Shown here piece after piece: positions 26,121 through 35,274 of a stretch of DNA of 64,000 nt; positions within the stretch are counted from its first letter, which is position 1; each line of letters opens with the position of its first letter. The position numbers and the translations under genes are program-made. The DNA lies in NCBI GenBank assembly GCA_001931535.1, contig CP016211.1:7983703-8047702 (forward strand). Reading direction: 5' to 3'. Source of the DNA: Minicystis rosea (lineage in GTDB: Bacteria > Myxococcota_A > Polyangia > Polyangiales > Polyangiaceae). Under the pieces are notes generated by a model. It did no database searches, was not told where the DNA came from, and saw nothing but the letters and a program-made list of their open reading frames with translations.

Positions 26121-29108
26121 ATGACCTCTCTGGATCTCCTCGCCCCCGGCGCGGTCTTCGCACGCGACTTCACCATCGTTCGCCCCTTGTCCGAGGGCGG
26201 CATGGGCGCGGTCTACGTCGTCGAGCAGATCAGCACGGGCGCCCAGCGCGCCCTGAAGCTCATGCACCGGGAGCTCGTCCGCGATCCCAAGCTGCGCCAG
26301 CGCTTCGAGCAGGAAGCGCGCGTCGGATCCCGCATCGAGAGCGAGCACGTCGTGCAGGTCCTCGCCGCCGGCGTCGACGAGACGAGCGGCATGCCCTGGC
26401 TCATGATGGAGCTGCTGAGCGGGGAGGATCTCGCCGGCATGTTGGAGAAGCGCGGCCCCCTCCCGCACGCCGAGGTGCGCGACATCTTCGCGCAGCTCAC
26501 GCACGCTGTCGCCGCCGCGCACAAGGTCGGGGTCGTCCACCGCGATCTCAAGCCCGAGAACGTCTTCATCGCTCGCTCGCGACGCGAGGGCACGACACAC
26601 CTCGTGAAGGTCCTCGACTTCGGCATCGCCAAGGTCGTCGCCGAAGCGCAGACCTCCGCCACCCAAGCGCTCGGGACACCGATGTGGATGGCCCCCGAGC
26701 AGACCGAGCCCGGCCGCGCCATCGCCCCTGCCGCCGACGTGTGGGCGCTCGGCCTCATCGCCTTTCGCATGCTCACCGGCAAATACTTTTGGGTCGCGGG
26801 CAACCGCGATGATGCCAATTACACGATGGTGCTGCGAGAGGCCGTGTTCGATCCGATCCCCAGCGCCGCGGCCCGCGCGGAGGAATACGGTGCTCGTCCC
26901 CTCCTCCCCGCGGGGTTCGATGCCTGGTTCGCCCGCTGCATGAGCCGCGCGCCCGAGGCTCGTTTCCCCGATGCAGGGGCCGCCCGCGAGGCCTTCTTCG
27001 AGATGATGGATGGGGCCGCCCAAGCGCCCTCCGGGCCGCACACCATCGCCGCCGCACCGCTCCCGCTCACGCCCTCCCCCGCCGTCACCGCTCCCGCTCA
27101 CGCCCTCACCGCCCTGGCCGTCCAGCCCGCGACACCCGTGGTAGGCGCCGCGCCCATCGCCATCCGACCGCAAGTCGCCGCCAAACCACCTTCCTCGTCG
27201 AAGGGAGCGCTCGTGGGAATCGCAGCCCTCGGCGTGGTCCTGCTCGCCGGAGGCGGGATCGGCCTGCGCTCGCACACGCGATCGCAGAACATCAAGACCT
27301 GCGAGTCCGGCAAGGGGGATGATCTCTTGGCCGCCTGCAAAGCAGCTTGCGACGCCGACCCGAAGGCCTATTGCACCGTCCACGGGAACCTCGCGCGCGC
27401 CGCGCTGGACACCGCATCTCTGGAGACGGCCGCGCGGAGCTACGAAAAGGCCTGCTCCGCCCAAGATTGGCGTGGCTGCCGCAAGCTCGGCGCTCTCCAG
27501 GAGATCGAGCACAAGGACGCCGAGGCGCTCGCGAATGACCAGAAGAGCTGCGACGGCGAAGGCCCGAGCGGCTGCGCTCTCTTGGGCCGGCGTCTCGAGC
27601 ACGGCCGTGGCATCGCCAAGGACCCCGCCAAAGCGCTCTCGTTCTATGAGGCAGCATGTGCCGAGAACGATCCCGTGGGCTGCGTCCTCCTCGGCTGGGC
27701 CTCCCAGAATCGCCCTCTCCCACGGCGCGAAGAAGCCCAAACGAGAGAGCTCTTTCGGAGAGCCACCGAAGCTTTACGAAATGAATGCAAGGCTGGCGGC
27801 CTCTGGGAATGCATGGCCGCGGGCACCATCCTCCAACACGGAACGCTCCGGGACGCCGGCCCGGACGCAGCCGCCCCGCTCTTCCGCAAAGCCTGCGACG
27901 GCGGCCTCACCGAAGCTTGCAACAACGCCTCTGCCCTCGCGCTCGCCGGCCCCGGGCCGAACGTCCCCCGTGAGCTCGATGCCCTCCGCAAAGCCTGCTC
28001 CGCCGGCGTGCCCGCGGCTTGCAACAACCTCGCTCTGGCGCAGGCCAACGTGCCTTTCACCCTGCGACAGGATCAGGGCGTGACCGCCTTCCGCGTAACC
28101 TGCACCGATGCTCTCACGCTCGGTTGCACCCAGCGCGGCACCGTCATCCGCCCTCCGGCCGGCCTCTCTCCCGATCCGGGAGGCGCGCTGTCGACCCTCG
28201 AAAACGCCTGCTCCGACGGCCTCGGCGTCGCGTGCATGAACCTCGGCGCCTTCCAGGAGAGCGGGCTCCACGTACCCCGTGATCCGCAAAAGGCCCTCGC
28301 CTCTTACGAGAAAGGTTGCGCCGCCGGCGCGCCCGACGGCTGCACGAGCCGAAACGAGCCTCCGTTCCGAGCAGGCGAGTCGTGGAAAGGTGCCTACACC
28401 TGCGGTCAAGGCCAGACCGATCTGACCCTGCGCATCCTCGAGCCGGCGCCCGGAGAGCGCGTCAACGCCATCTTCGATTTCGACTACGGCTCTGGCAAGG
28501 TGGGGGGCCGATTCCTGGTCTCCGGCGCCTACGACGCCGCCCGCGGCACCGTCACCTTCTCTCCGGGCATCTGGCTCGAGCAGCCGGCCAATTGGGTCAC
28601 CGTCGGCCTCACCGGCCAAGTCTCGCTGCAGAAGACCATCTTTGCCGGCAAGATCGACAACCCTTCGTGCGGCGCCTTCCGGCTCGTCCGGCAGACGTCC
28701 GACATGATCGACTCCTTCTGCCCCGAGGGGCACTTCGTCGAAGGCCACGGCTGCGTGCCCGTCCCCCGCGCCGGCGCGAACGCGCTCGGCGCATGGACCG
28801 GTCGCGGCGTGGAGGCCTCCGGCGCGAGCTGGCCTCTCTCCGGGACCATTCAATCGCTGGAGAGCGGCCTTTGCGGCCACGTCTCTTATCCGAGCCTGGG
28901 CTGCACCGGAGATTGGTATTGTATCCATTCATCCGATGGGACGAAGCTCCGGGCGCGCGAGATCATCACCCATGGATCCCGCTGCGACTCGACCGGCTTC
29001 GTCGATCTGACGTTGTCGAACGATGGGCAGTCGGCCGAGTGGCGCTGGTCGAGCCCCATCCGCCCCGGCGGCTCGACGGCGAGCCTCACGCGGAGCGCCC
29101 CGCCGTGA
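26121..29108 (+). CDS. Transmembrane Ser/Thr protein kinase with Cys-containing Sel1-like repeats
   Basis: 995 residues. Kinase domain at about 14-280: glycine loop LSEGGMGAVY, Lys in RALKLMH, VVHRDLKPEN, DFGIAK and the GTPMWMAPEQ activation segment end. A Pro/Ala linker precedes one membrane segment (LVGIAALGVVLLAGGGIGL). Beyond it, repeats of about 36 residues of the form A-xx-Y-x-KAC-xxx-xxx-GC-x-xLG resemble the disulfide-linked Sel1/HcpA repeats, consistent with an extracytoplasmic location, followed by a C-terminal beta-rich region with more Cys. It may sense an envelope ligand through the repeats. GTG at 26118 immediately precedes the ATG used. The kinase call is firm; the sensing role is inference. 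Confidence 0.9.
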   Translation: MTSLDLLAPGAVFARDFTIVRPLSEGGMGAVYVVEQISTGAQRALKLMHRELVRDPKLRQRFEQEARVGSRIESEHVVQVLAAGVDETSGMPWLMMELLSGEDLAGMLEKRGPLPHAEVRDIFAQLTHAVAAAHKVGVVHRDLKPENVFIARSRREGTTHLVKVLDFGIAKVVAEAQTSATQALGTPMWMAPEQTEPGRAIAPAADVWALGLIAFRMLTGKYFWVAGNRDDANYTMVLREAVFDPIPSAAARAEEYGARPLLPAGFDAWFARCMSRAPEARFPDAGAAREAFFEMMDGAAQAPSGPHTIAAAPLPLTPSPAVTAPAHALTALAVQPATPVVGAAPIAIRPQVAAKPPSSSKGALVGIAALGVVLLAGGGIGLRSHTRSQNIKTCESGKGDDLLAACKAACDADPKAYCTVHGNLARAALDTASLETAARSYEKACSAQDWRGCRKLGALQEIEHKDAEALANDQKSCDGEGPSGCALLGRRLEHGRGIAKDPAKALSFYEAACAENDPVGCVLLGWASQNRPLPRREEAQTRELFRRATEALRNECKAGGLWECMAAGTILQHGTLRDAGPDAAAPLFRKACDGGLTEACNNASALALAGPGPNVPRELDALRKACSAGVPAACNNLALAQANVPFTLRQDQGVTAFRVTCTDALTLGCTQRGTVIRPPAGLSPDPGGALSTLENACSDGLGVACMNLGAFQESGLHVPRDPQKALASYEKGCAAGAPDGCTSRNEPPFRAGESWKGAYTCGQGQTDLTLRILEPAPGERVNAIFDFDYGSGKVGGRFLVSGAYDAARGTVTFSPGIWLEQPANWVTVGLTGQVSLQKTIFAGKIDNPSCGAFRLVRQTSDMIDSFCPEGHFVEGHGCVPVPRAGANALGAWTGRGVEASGASWPLSGTIQSLESGLCGHVSYPSLGCTGDWYCIHSSDGTKLRAREIITHGSRCDSTGFVDLTLSNDGQSAEWRWSSPIRPGGSTASLTRSAPP

Positions 29109-29111
29109 GGC

Positions 29112-29636
29112 TCAAGGCTTCTTGACCTTGACGTTCTCGAGGTGAAACTTCCCCTCGAAATCGGTCCACATGAATTGATAGACGCCGAATTTGTGGACCT
29201 GATCGCCGGCGTTCACGCCGAACTTCCCGCCCCCCGCGCGCTTCAGCATGAGCTCCTGACAACACAGCCAGTGGAAGTTGATCTCCTCCGATAGTCCCAT
29301 GTCCTTCCGGCACTGTTCGATCGCCTGGCTGAGCCGCATCTGGTTCCCCGCCGAGAAGAAGCCTCGACCGGGCGCGTGGTGGCGCGCTTTCTTGTCGCCC
29401 TCCAGCTCGGTGACGGAGAGCGGAACGAGCTCGAAATCAGGGACGCTCTTGTATTCGCCGACGACCCGATCGGGCTGCCCGGTCCAGGTGTTGCCGAGGA
29501 TGGCGCGCGCCGTCGACGAGGGAAGCAGCTTTGCGTACGGCGACCAGAACGTCACGCTGCATCCCTTCGGGACCACCGTGAATCGATTGTTCGGTGCCCA
29601 GCCGCCGTGCATGTGAATGAACATATCGATGGCCAT
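29112..29636 (-). CDS. Hypothetical 174-residue protein
   Basis: Begins MAIDMFIHMHGGWAPNNRF, without signal peptide. It contains VVPKGCSVTFWSPYAKLLPS, a NFHWLCCQELML segment with paired Cys, and ends KFHLENVKVKKP. I do not recognise it with confidence; the HMHGG opening followed by a VPKG strand is vaguely like a domain found in polymorphic toxin and adhesin-like proteins, but no partner immunity gene is visible. The ATG at 29636 is used because the 37 upstream in-frame residues are Arg-rich and cross the palindromic sites of the divergent promoter region. Confidence 0.6.
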   Translation of the reverse strand: MAIDMFIHMHGGWAPNNRFTVVPKGCSVTFWSPYAKLLPSSTARAILGNTWTGQPDRVVGEYKSVPDFELVPLSVTELEGDKKARHHAPGRGFFSAGNQMRLSQAIEQCRKDMGLSEEINFHWLCCQELMLKRAGGGKFGVNAGDQVHKFGVYQFMWTDFEGKFHLENVKVKKP

Positions 29637-29748
29637 GGTCGTTCTCCGCGTGGGTCTCACGGCCTCTCGTGCAATCGAGATGCCGGGCGGCAACCGCGCG
29701 CGGAAGCCTCGTCGCGACGCGATCTCGACCAGATGAACCACGCGCATC

Positions 29749-29782
29749 GTCCAGTTGGACGTCAGGGGATGTCCAATTGGAC
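29749..29782. promoter_or_regulatory. Two tandem 12-bp palindromes (candidate operator)
   Basis: GTCCAGTTGGAC at 29749-29760 and the exact palindrome GTCCAATTGGAC at 29771-29782 are spaced 22 bp centre to centre, two helical turns. They lie in the divergent region between the gene ending its coding start at 29636 and the peptidase starting at 29852. This looks like a binding site for a dimeric repressor; no regulator gene is adjacent. Confidence 0.6.
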
Positions 29783-29851
29783 GCGCTCGTGCGGTGACCC
29801 ACGGGCCGCAATCCGCGCGCGGCCCGCCTCGTCTCGGCTATGCTCGCCGCC

Positions 29852-31186
29852 ATGCATTCGGAGCCCGAGATCCCCCACCTCGAACGATTGATCCAGACCA
29901 CCCGCGCCGACTGCCAGTCGTGGGAGCTGGTGCGGTCGCTCTGCGACGACGTCGGCCCGCGGTTTCCGTGCACGCCGGGTGACGTGGCCGCCATCGCGTG
30001 GGCACAGGAGACCTTTCGTCGCGTCGGCCTCGCGCACGTGCGCGCCGAGCCGGCGGAGGCGACGCTTTGGCACCGCGGCGACGAGTCGTGCACCCTGCTC
30101 TTGCCCCGAAAGCAACCCGTGGCGCTCACCGCGCTCGGCGGCAGCGTGGGCACGCCGCCCGGCGGCATCGAAGCCGACGTCATCGAGTTCACCTCGCTCG
30201 ACGCGCTCGACGCCGCGCCCGCCGGCGAGGTCGCCGGCAAGGTGGTTTATCTCCATCACGTCATGCCGCGCCTCCGCGACGGCACGGGTTACAACATGGG
30301 ATCGGTGGTTCGCACGAGCGGCCCTTCCCGCGCGGCGAAGAAAGGCGCGATCGCTTGTCTCGTGCGCTCGGTGGGCACGGATTCGTGGCGCGCCGCGCAC
30401 ACGGGCGCGCTCTGGTACGACCCGGGCGCTCCGCCGATCCCGGCGGCCGCGCTCTCCATCCCCGACGCCGACATGCTCCATCGATCGATCGCCGCGGGCG
30501 CCAAAGTGCGCACGGTGCTTTCCCTCGGCTGCTCGCCGCTGCCCGTGGGTGAATCGGCCAACGTGGTCGGTGAAATCCCCGGCACCGATCGCGCCGACGA
30601 AATCGTCCTCCTCGGCGCGCACCTCGACTCGTGGGATCTCGGCACGGGCGCGCTCGACGACGGCGCCGGCTGCGGCATCGCCATCGACGTGGCCCGCCTC
30701 ATCGGCGCGCTCCCGAGCCGCCCGCGCCGCACCGTGCGAGTGGCCTTGTTCGCCAACGAAGAGCTGGGCAGCGGCGGCGGCCGCGCCTACGCGAGCGCGC
30801 ACGCCGCGGAAGCCTCGCGCCACGTGATCGCCATGGAAGCCGATCAAGGCGACGGCAAGCCCTGGGCGCTGCGCGTCCCCGCGGACGGCCGCGACGGCCC
30901 CGTCACGCGCGCCCTCCAGCACAGCCTCGCGCCCCTCGGCATCGAGCTCGATCCCGGCGTCTCCCGCGGCGGCGTCGACATCCAACCGCTCGCGAACCTC
31001 GGTGTCCCCTTCGTCGATCTCCGCCAGGACGCGACCCGCTATTTCGATTTCCACCACACCGCCAACGACGTCATCGAAAACGTCTCTCGCACCGACATCG
31101 CGCAAACCACCTTGGCTTTCGCCGTCGCCGTCTGGGTGCTCGCCAACACCGACGCACGCTATCCGACCCGCGGCGCGCGCCCCTGA
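29852..31186 (+). CDS. M28-family zinc aminopeptidase
   Basis: A 444-residue di-zinc peptidase. The metal ligands of the M28 clan are visible in order: GAHLDSWDLG (His), GALDDGAGCG (Asp), FANEELGSGG (catalytic Glu-Glu), AMEADQGDG (Asp) and FDFHHTANDV (His). An apical PA-like insertion occupies about residues 100-215. No signal peptide is evident, so it may be cytoplasmic or exported by another route. ATG 29852 is used; an ATG at 29840 is equally possible. It is the first of three same-strand genes (spacings 57 and 7 bp) with an ATP-grasp enzyme and an acetyltransferase, and tandem palindromes lie upstream. Confidence 0.85.
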   Translation: MHSEPEIPHLERLIQTTRADCQSWELVRSLCDDVGPRFPCTPGDVAAIAWAQETFRRVGLAHVRAEPAEATLWHRGDESCTLLLPRKQPVALTALGGSVGTPPGGIEADVIEFTSLDALDAAPAGEVAGKVVYLHHVMPRLRDGTGYNMGSVVRTSGPSRAAKKGAIACLVRSVGTDSWRAAHTGALWYDPGAPPIPAAALSIPDADMLHRSIAAGAKVRTVLSLGCSPLPVGESANVVGEIPGTDRADEIVLLGAHLDSWDLGTGALDDGAGCGIAIDVARLIGALPSRPRRTVRVALFANEELGSGGGRAYASAHAAEASRHVIAMEADQGDGKPWALRVPADGRDGPVTRALQHSLAPLGIELDPGVSRGGVDIQPLANLGVPFVDLRQDATRYFDFHHTANDVIENVSRTDIAQTTLAFAVAVWVLANTDARYPTRGARP

Positions 31187-31243
31187 GCGCCGCAACATCC
31201 GCTTGACGGGGGGCGGGCCCTTCCTGCCTCCTCAATCCCGCCC

Positions 31244-32176
31244 ATGATCTATTATCTGGTCACTCGGCACCATCGCTACACCATGGGCGATTACCTCGCA
31301 TCCTGGGGCCGAGATCTCGGCGCGATGGTCCGGGTGGTGCCTTATGGTGCCTTACCGGCGAACCGCGATCTCCCCGCCGGCACCTACGTCTTCTCCGATC
31401 TCGAGCGCACCACCGCCCTTCAACGGCACCTCCTCGCCGCCGTCGCCGACCAGCTCGCCGCGCACCCCGGCATCCGCCTCGTCAATCACCCGATCCGAAG
31501 CCTCCGCCGCTACGAGCTCCTCCAGCGCTTGCACGCCGATGGAAGCAATCGCTTCGCGGCGCGCCGCGCCACTGATCTCGACGCGCCGCTGCGTTATCCC
31601 GTCTTCGTCCGCCTGGAAAACGAGCACAACGGCAGCCTCACCGGCCTGATTCACGGCGAGCCCGATCTCCAGCGCACCCTCACGGTCCTCGTGATGGAGG
31701 GACACGACCCGCGCGATCTGCTCGTCGTCGAGCACTGCGACACCGCCGACGGCGAAGGCATCTATCGCAAATACTCGGCCTTCCGCATCGGCGATCGCAT
31801 CCTCCCCCGCCACGTACTCTTCAGCCGCCAATGGATGCTGAAGGACGTCGATCTCCTCGAGCCTCACCACGTCGAAGAGATCAGGGCCTATTGCCGGGAG
31901 AACCCGCACGAGGCGCAAATCCGCGCCCTCTTCGACGCGGCCGACATCCACTATGGCCGCATCGATTACGCTCTCCAAGACGGCGCCATCCAGGTCTGGG
32001 AGATCAACACGAATCCCCTCGTCGTGCGCCCTCCCGAGGCCTATCCCGAGCGACAGCACCGCTTCCATGGGGCCTTCGCCGCGGCGTTCAACGAGGCCTT
32101 CGCCGCGCTCGACGCCGCCGTCGAGCCGGGCACGAGAGTGCCAATCACCTGGAGCGCGCCTCCGTTCGCGCCCTGA
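31244..32176 (+). CDS. ATP-grasp superfamily protein
   Basis: 310 residues resembling small ATP-grasp ligase-like proteins. An N-terminal Rossmann-like part (YLVTRHHRYTMGDYL) is followed by lysine/arginine and glutamate positions compatible with nucleotide binding (YPVFVRLENEHNGS, LLVVEHCDTADGEGIYRKYSAFRIGDRI) and the metal site near the C-terminus (YGRIDYALQDGAIQVWEINTNP), whose Asp-x-Asn pattern is typical. Substrate is unknown; the adjacent acetyltransferase and peptidase hint at amino-acid or peptide chemistry, but this is inference. Confidence 0.75.
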   Translation: MIYYLVTRHHRYTMGDYLASWGRDLGAMVRVVPYGALPANRDLPAGTYVFSDLERTTALQRHLLAAVADQLAAHPGIRLVNHPIRSLRRYELLQRLHADGSNRFAARRATDLDAPLRYPVFVRLENEHNGSLTGLIHGEPDLQRTLTVLVMEGHDPRDLLVVEHCDTADGEGIYRKYSAFRIGDRILPRHVLFSRQWMLKDVDLLEPHHVEEIRAYCRENPHEAQIRALFDAADIHYGRIDYALQDGAIQVWEINTNPLVVRPPEAYPERQHRFHGAFAAAFNEAFAALDAAVEPGTRVPITWSAPPFAP

Positions 32177-32183
32177 GCCGGCG

Positions 32184-33182
32184 ATGTCCGCACCTCCTCT
32201 CCCAAGCACGCTCGCCTTCCGGCGCTTCCAGGCCGAGGACGCGGAGGGCATCGTCCGCTGCGCGCTCCGCGTCTACGGGCGCGCCTATCCTCGTCCCGAA
32301 ATCTATTCGCCCGAGGCCATCGTCGAGCGGAACGGAGCCGGAGCATGGATATCCATCGTGGCTTGCGACGCGCGCGGCGAGGTCATCGCGCATGCGGCTT
32401 TGGAGCCTTCGCCCTTCGGCCCCACGGCCGAGCTCGGCATGGCGCTGGTGTTGCCCGAGCATCGCGGCCACGCCCTCGTGGAGCGCCTCCGCGACCTTGC
32501 GCTCGTAGAATCGCGCGCGCGCGGCTACGGCGGGCAATACGTGGAGATCGCCACGGGCAACCGCAGCGCCCAAGCCGTCGCCGCCCGCGGCCCCTCCCGC
32601 CCCACGGCGCTCACGCTCGGCCTCTGGCCCGACTTCACCTCATCGGACAGCGCCTCTCCACCCGCGCGCCGCCTCAGCTTCATCCGCCTCTTCCGCTACC
32701 TGGAGCGCCCCGCGAAGATCACGGCCCACGTCCCCTCGCATCATGCAGATATCGTCACGCGCATCTATGCCGATCTCGACGTGCCTTTGACGCTGCGTAC
32801 ACCGTCCGCGCCGGCCGGCCGAGCCCGCATCGTCGTCGAGCCTCACCCCACTTTGCAAACCACCTTCATCACCGTGCCCGAGGTCGGCTCGGAGACCTTT
32901 GCCCATCTGGATCACGCCCATCAGGCTTTTGCGCGCGATCCCGATCTCGTCTGCGCGACCTTGGAGCTGCCGCTCGCTCAACCAGGCACCGCGCCCGTGT
33001 GCGCCCACGCCGAGCGCCTCGGCTTCTTCTTCAACGGTGTTGCTCCATGCGGTGCCACGGACGGCGACGCCCTACGCTTGCAATGCTTGAAGCCCGGTGT
33101 CGCGCTCTCCACGGGAGAGCTCCTCGATCCCGCGACGCGCGCCCTCGCCGACTACGTCGCGGCCGCGCGTCGCGCTCGATGA
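32184..33182 (+). CDS. GNAT-family acetyltransferase
   Basis: 332 residues, long for GNAT proteins. The N-terminal 150 residues hold one GNAT fold (FRRFQAEDAEGIVRCALRVYG, then the acetyl-CoA loop region in LGMALVLPEHRGHALVERLRDLAL). The C-terminal half may be a second, degenerate GNAT-like domain (TTFITVPEVGSETFAHLDHA, AERLGFFFNGVAPCG). It starts seven bases after the ATP-grasp gene, so the two are surely co-transcribed. Its stop lies three bases from that of the convergent methyltransferase gene. Substrate unknown. Confidence 0.75.
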   Translation: MSAPPLPSTLAFRRFQAEDAEGIVRCALRVYGRAYPRPEIYSPEAIVERNGAGAWISIVACDARGEVIAHAALEPSPFGPTAELGMALVLPEHRGHALVERLRDLALVESRARGYGGQYVEIATGNRSAQAVAARGPSRPTALTLGLWPDFTSSDSASPPARRLSFIRLFRYLERPAKITAHVPSHHADIVTRIYADLDVPLTLRTPSAPAGRARIVVEPHPTLQTTFITVPEVGSETFAHLDHAHQAFARDPDLVCATLELPLAQPGTAPVCAHAERLGFFFNGVAPCGATDGDALRLQCLKPGVALSTGELLDPATRALADYVAAARRAR

Positions 33183-33185
33183 TCC

Positions 33186-34765
33186 TCACACTTTGCGCTG
33201 CAGCGCCCCGAACGGCGAAAACCCCGGCTGAAGCTGCGCGGCGGCGGAGAAGCACGTGAACGCCGCGTCCATGGTGCCCATCGCATAATGGCAGAGCCCC
33301 ATGTTCCATTGCGTCCGCGCGTCGTCCCCATGGAGCCGGATCGAGTCCTGGAAGAGCCGCAGCGCCTCGCCGTGCCCCCGAAAGCGTGGGCGAGCAAACC
33401 CAGCTCGAACGCCAGATCGTCGGGCTCGCCCATCGAATAGTAGTTGTCCCAAACCCCCATCACCAACTGCACGACCTCGCGCGCATCCGCCGGGACGGTG
33501 GTCTCTCGATGCTTCCAGAGCGACGGCAGACAATCACGCAGGATCCGTGGATCCCGATGGCTCGCACGAATCAGGGCCAGGATGGCCTCGAGATCCAATT
33601 GCTCGTAAGCCACCTGGATTCCCCGGCGCATCGTGAAGAAATCGTCCGGTCCGGAGCGGGCCACGGCGCGCTCGTACGCGAGCCGCGACTCGACATAGCC
33701 CGTCGGATGCTCACCGAGGAGAAACGCCACCACGTTGAGGTGCGCGTGTCGATGAGAGGCCTTGAGCACCTGCCCGCCGCGCGCCAGCACGGAAGCGGCA
33801 ATCGCATGATAGTTCACGTCCGACGAGAAGCTCCCGTGGACGGTGATGGTGGGATCGCCTTCCATCACCACCGCCTCCTCGCAAATGTGCCCGCGATCCC
33901 CGGAAAGGAGCAGCATCCGCCCGCCGGCCAGATCGGCGAGCCGACCGACACAGCGAATCGCCGAGCTGGGGAAGAGGACGGTCCCCTGCACCGTGCGCGC
34001 ATAATCGCCGAGGATGTGATCGAGCTCCGCATCTTCGTAATACGCGAGCGGCGCCGGCCTCCGCGTGAAGCTCGGGGTGAGCCGAGCGATGAGGCTGGGA
34101 TCGTCGGTGTCCGCGGCCCCGACGGTGGAGAGCGAGATCAAGCACTCTTGGAGCTCTCCGCCGGTGAACGTGAACGCGTCCTGAGCGATGCCGTCGAACA
34201 CGTAATTGGCAATCACCCCGAGCGGGCCCCGGAGGCTCCCGGGAGACAGCGAGATCCCCGCTTCGCGGAGCCGAATCTCCCGATCGTTCTCGGCATCCAG
34301 CACCGCGAAATCGAGCACCCCATCGGCGATGAAGGGCGCGAGCGCCGGGTGCCCGCGCCAATAGGCGAGGTTCGTTTCTGTGAAATCGGTCATCACGTAG
34401 CGAAAACGCACGTGCGCGAGCACCGACCGGCGCAGGAGATCGGTGAGCGCCTTGAGGAAGAGGAACGCGAACCGCCCGCTCCCGGCCCCGAGCTCCACGA
34501 TGGTGACGGGCTCTTCGGCGCCGGCGTCCCGGCAGTCGCGCAGGAAGCCGAAGAAGACCTCGGCATACGCGCCGGCCAGCGCGGGATTGTTGGTGACGTA
34601 GTGCGGGACGGTCGTCGTCCGCCAAGCCTGGATCCCTTCTTGATCGAAGTAGCGGCGCTGGAGCTTCCACAAGAGGGAGCGCGAGAGCCGTTGCTCGGAC
34701 TCCACCAAGACATGCTCGATGCCGTCGTCCATGGTGGCCAGGAAGGGGGGCTCGTCGGGGATCAT
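33186..34765 (-). CDS. Class I SAM-dependent methyltransferase with C-terminal TPR, frameshifted
   Basis: The N-terminal 340 residues contain a Rossmann methyltransferase with SAM loop VTIVELGAGSGRFAFLFL and a YVMTDFTETNLAYW strand, resembling MidA-like (DUF185-type) proteins. A helical region follows. The uninterrupted frame continues to 33152 as Arg-rich nonsense after LLAHAFGG, but adding one base in the C5 run at 33375-33379 restores GEALRLFQDSI and QWNMGLCHYAMGTMDAAF, a TPR, ending at a stop at 33186. The span is one base short of 527 codons. ATG 34765. It is convergent with the acetyltransferase gene. Confidence 0.8.
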
Positions 34766-35274
34766 GCATCGTCATGATATCCCAACCACGCGCTCCGACG
34801 GAGAGGATCGCGCAGCGATCCCCGACGACCTCGACCCGGCAAGGCGAAGCTCGAAGACGTCCTTTCCTCGCTCGTGTCGGCGGAGCCGGTCCGACGCCCG
34901 CCCATCGATGACCGGCGCGTCGATGACCGGGAACGTCATGGGATGCCTCGAATCGCCCCGCGCCGCCGTCATCGGCTGGACGACTTCGATGGTGATGGGA
35001 GAGACGATATCTCCCGGAGAGAGCCGGCGCCGAAACGATGTCTCCATCGGAAGCGCGCTCTCGGATGGCACGCCATGGGAGCGCCCGCGACGGCCTCGTG
35101 ATCTGCACATCGTCACTCGGGTGCTCGGGCGCACAGTGTTCCTCCACCAGGCTTCACCGCCGGTGCGCGCCCTCGCATTTCGCTGCGTCGAAATCCTGCT
35201 CTCTCCCCTGCCCCCTTCGGACCCGCGCCATCATCGCCGAAAGCCCCGTCATTCGACGAGGGAGAGGATTCGGA
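34766..35274. other. Gene-free stretch between methyltransferase and lysozyme genes
   Basis: 509 bp, divergent promoter region. It holds a hairpin-like GGGAGA-gacgata-TCTCCC at 34998-35016 and two direct repeats, GAGACGATATCTCC at 35001 and GAAACGATGTCTCC at 35032, 31 bp apart. No convincing gene on either strand. Confidence 0.5.

Noticed and set aside
34772..35134. Possible minus-strand gene of 120 codons
   Set aside because: No recognisable domain, and the DNA contains operator-like direct repeats; coding support is too weak.
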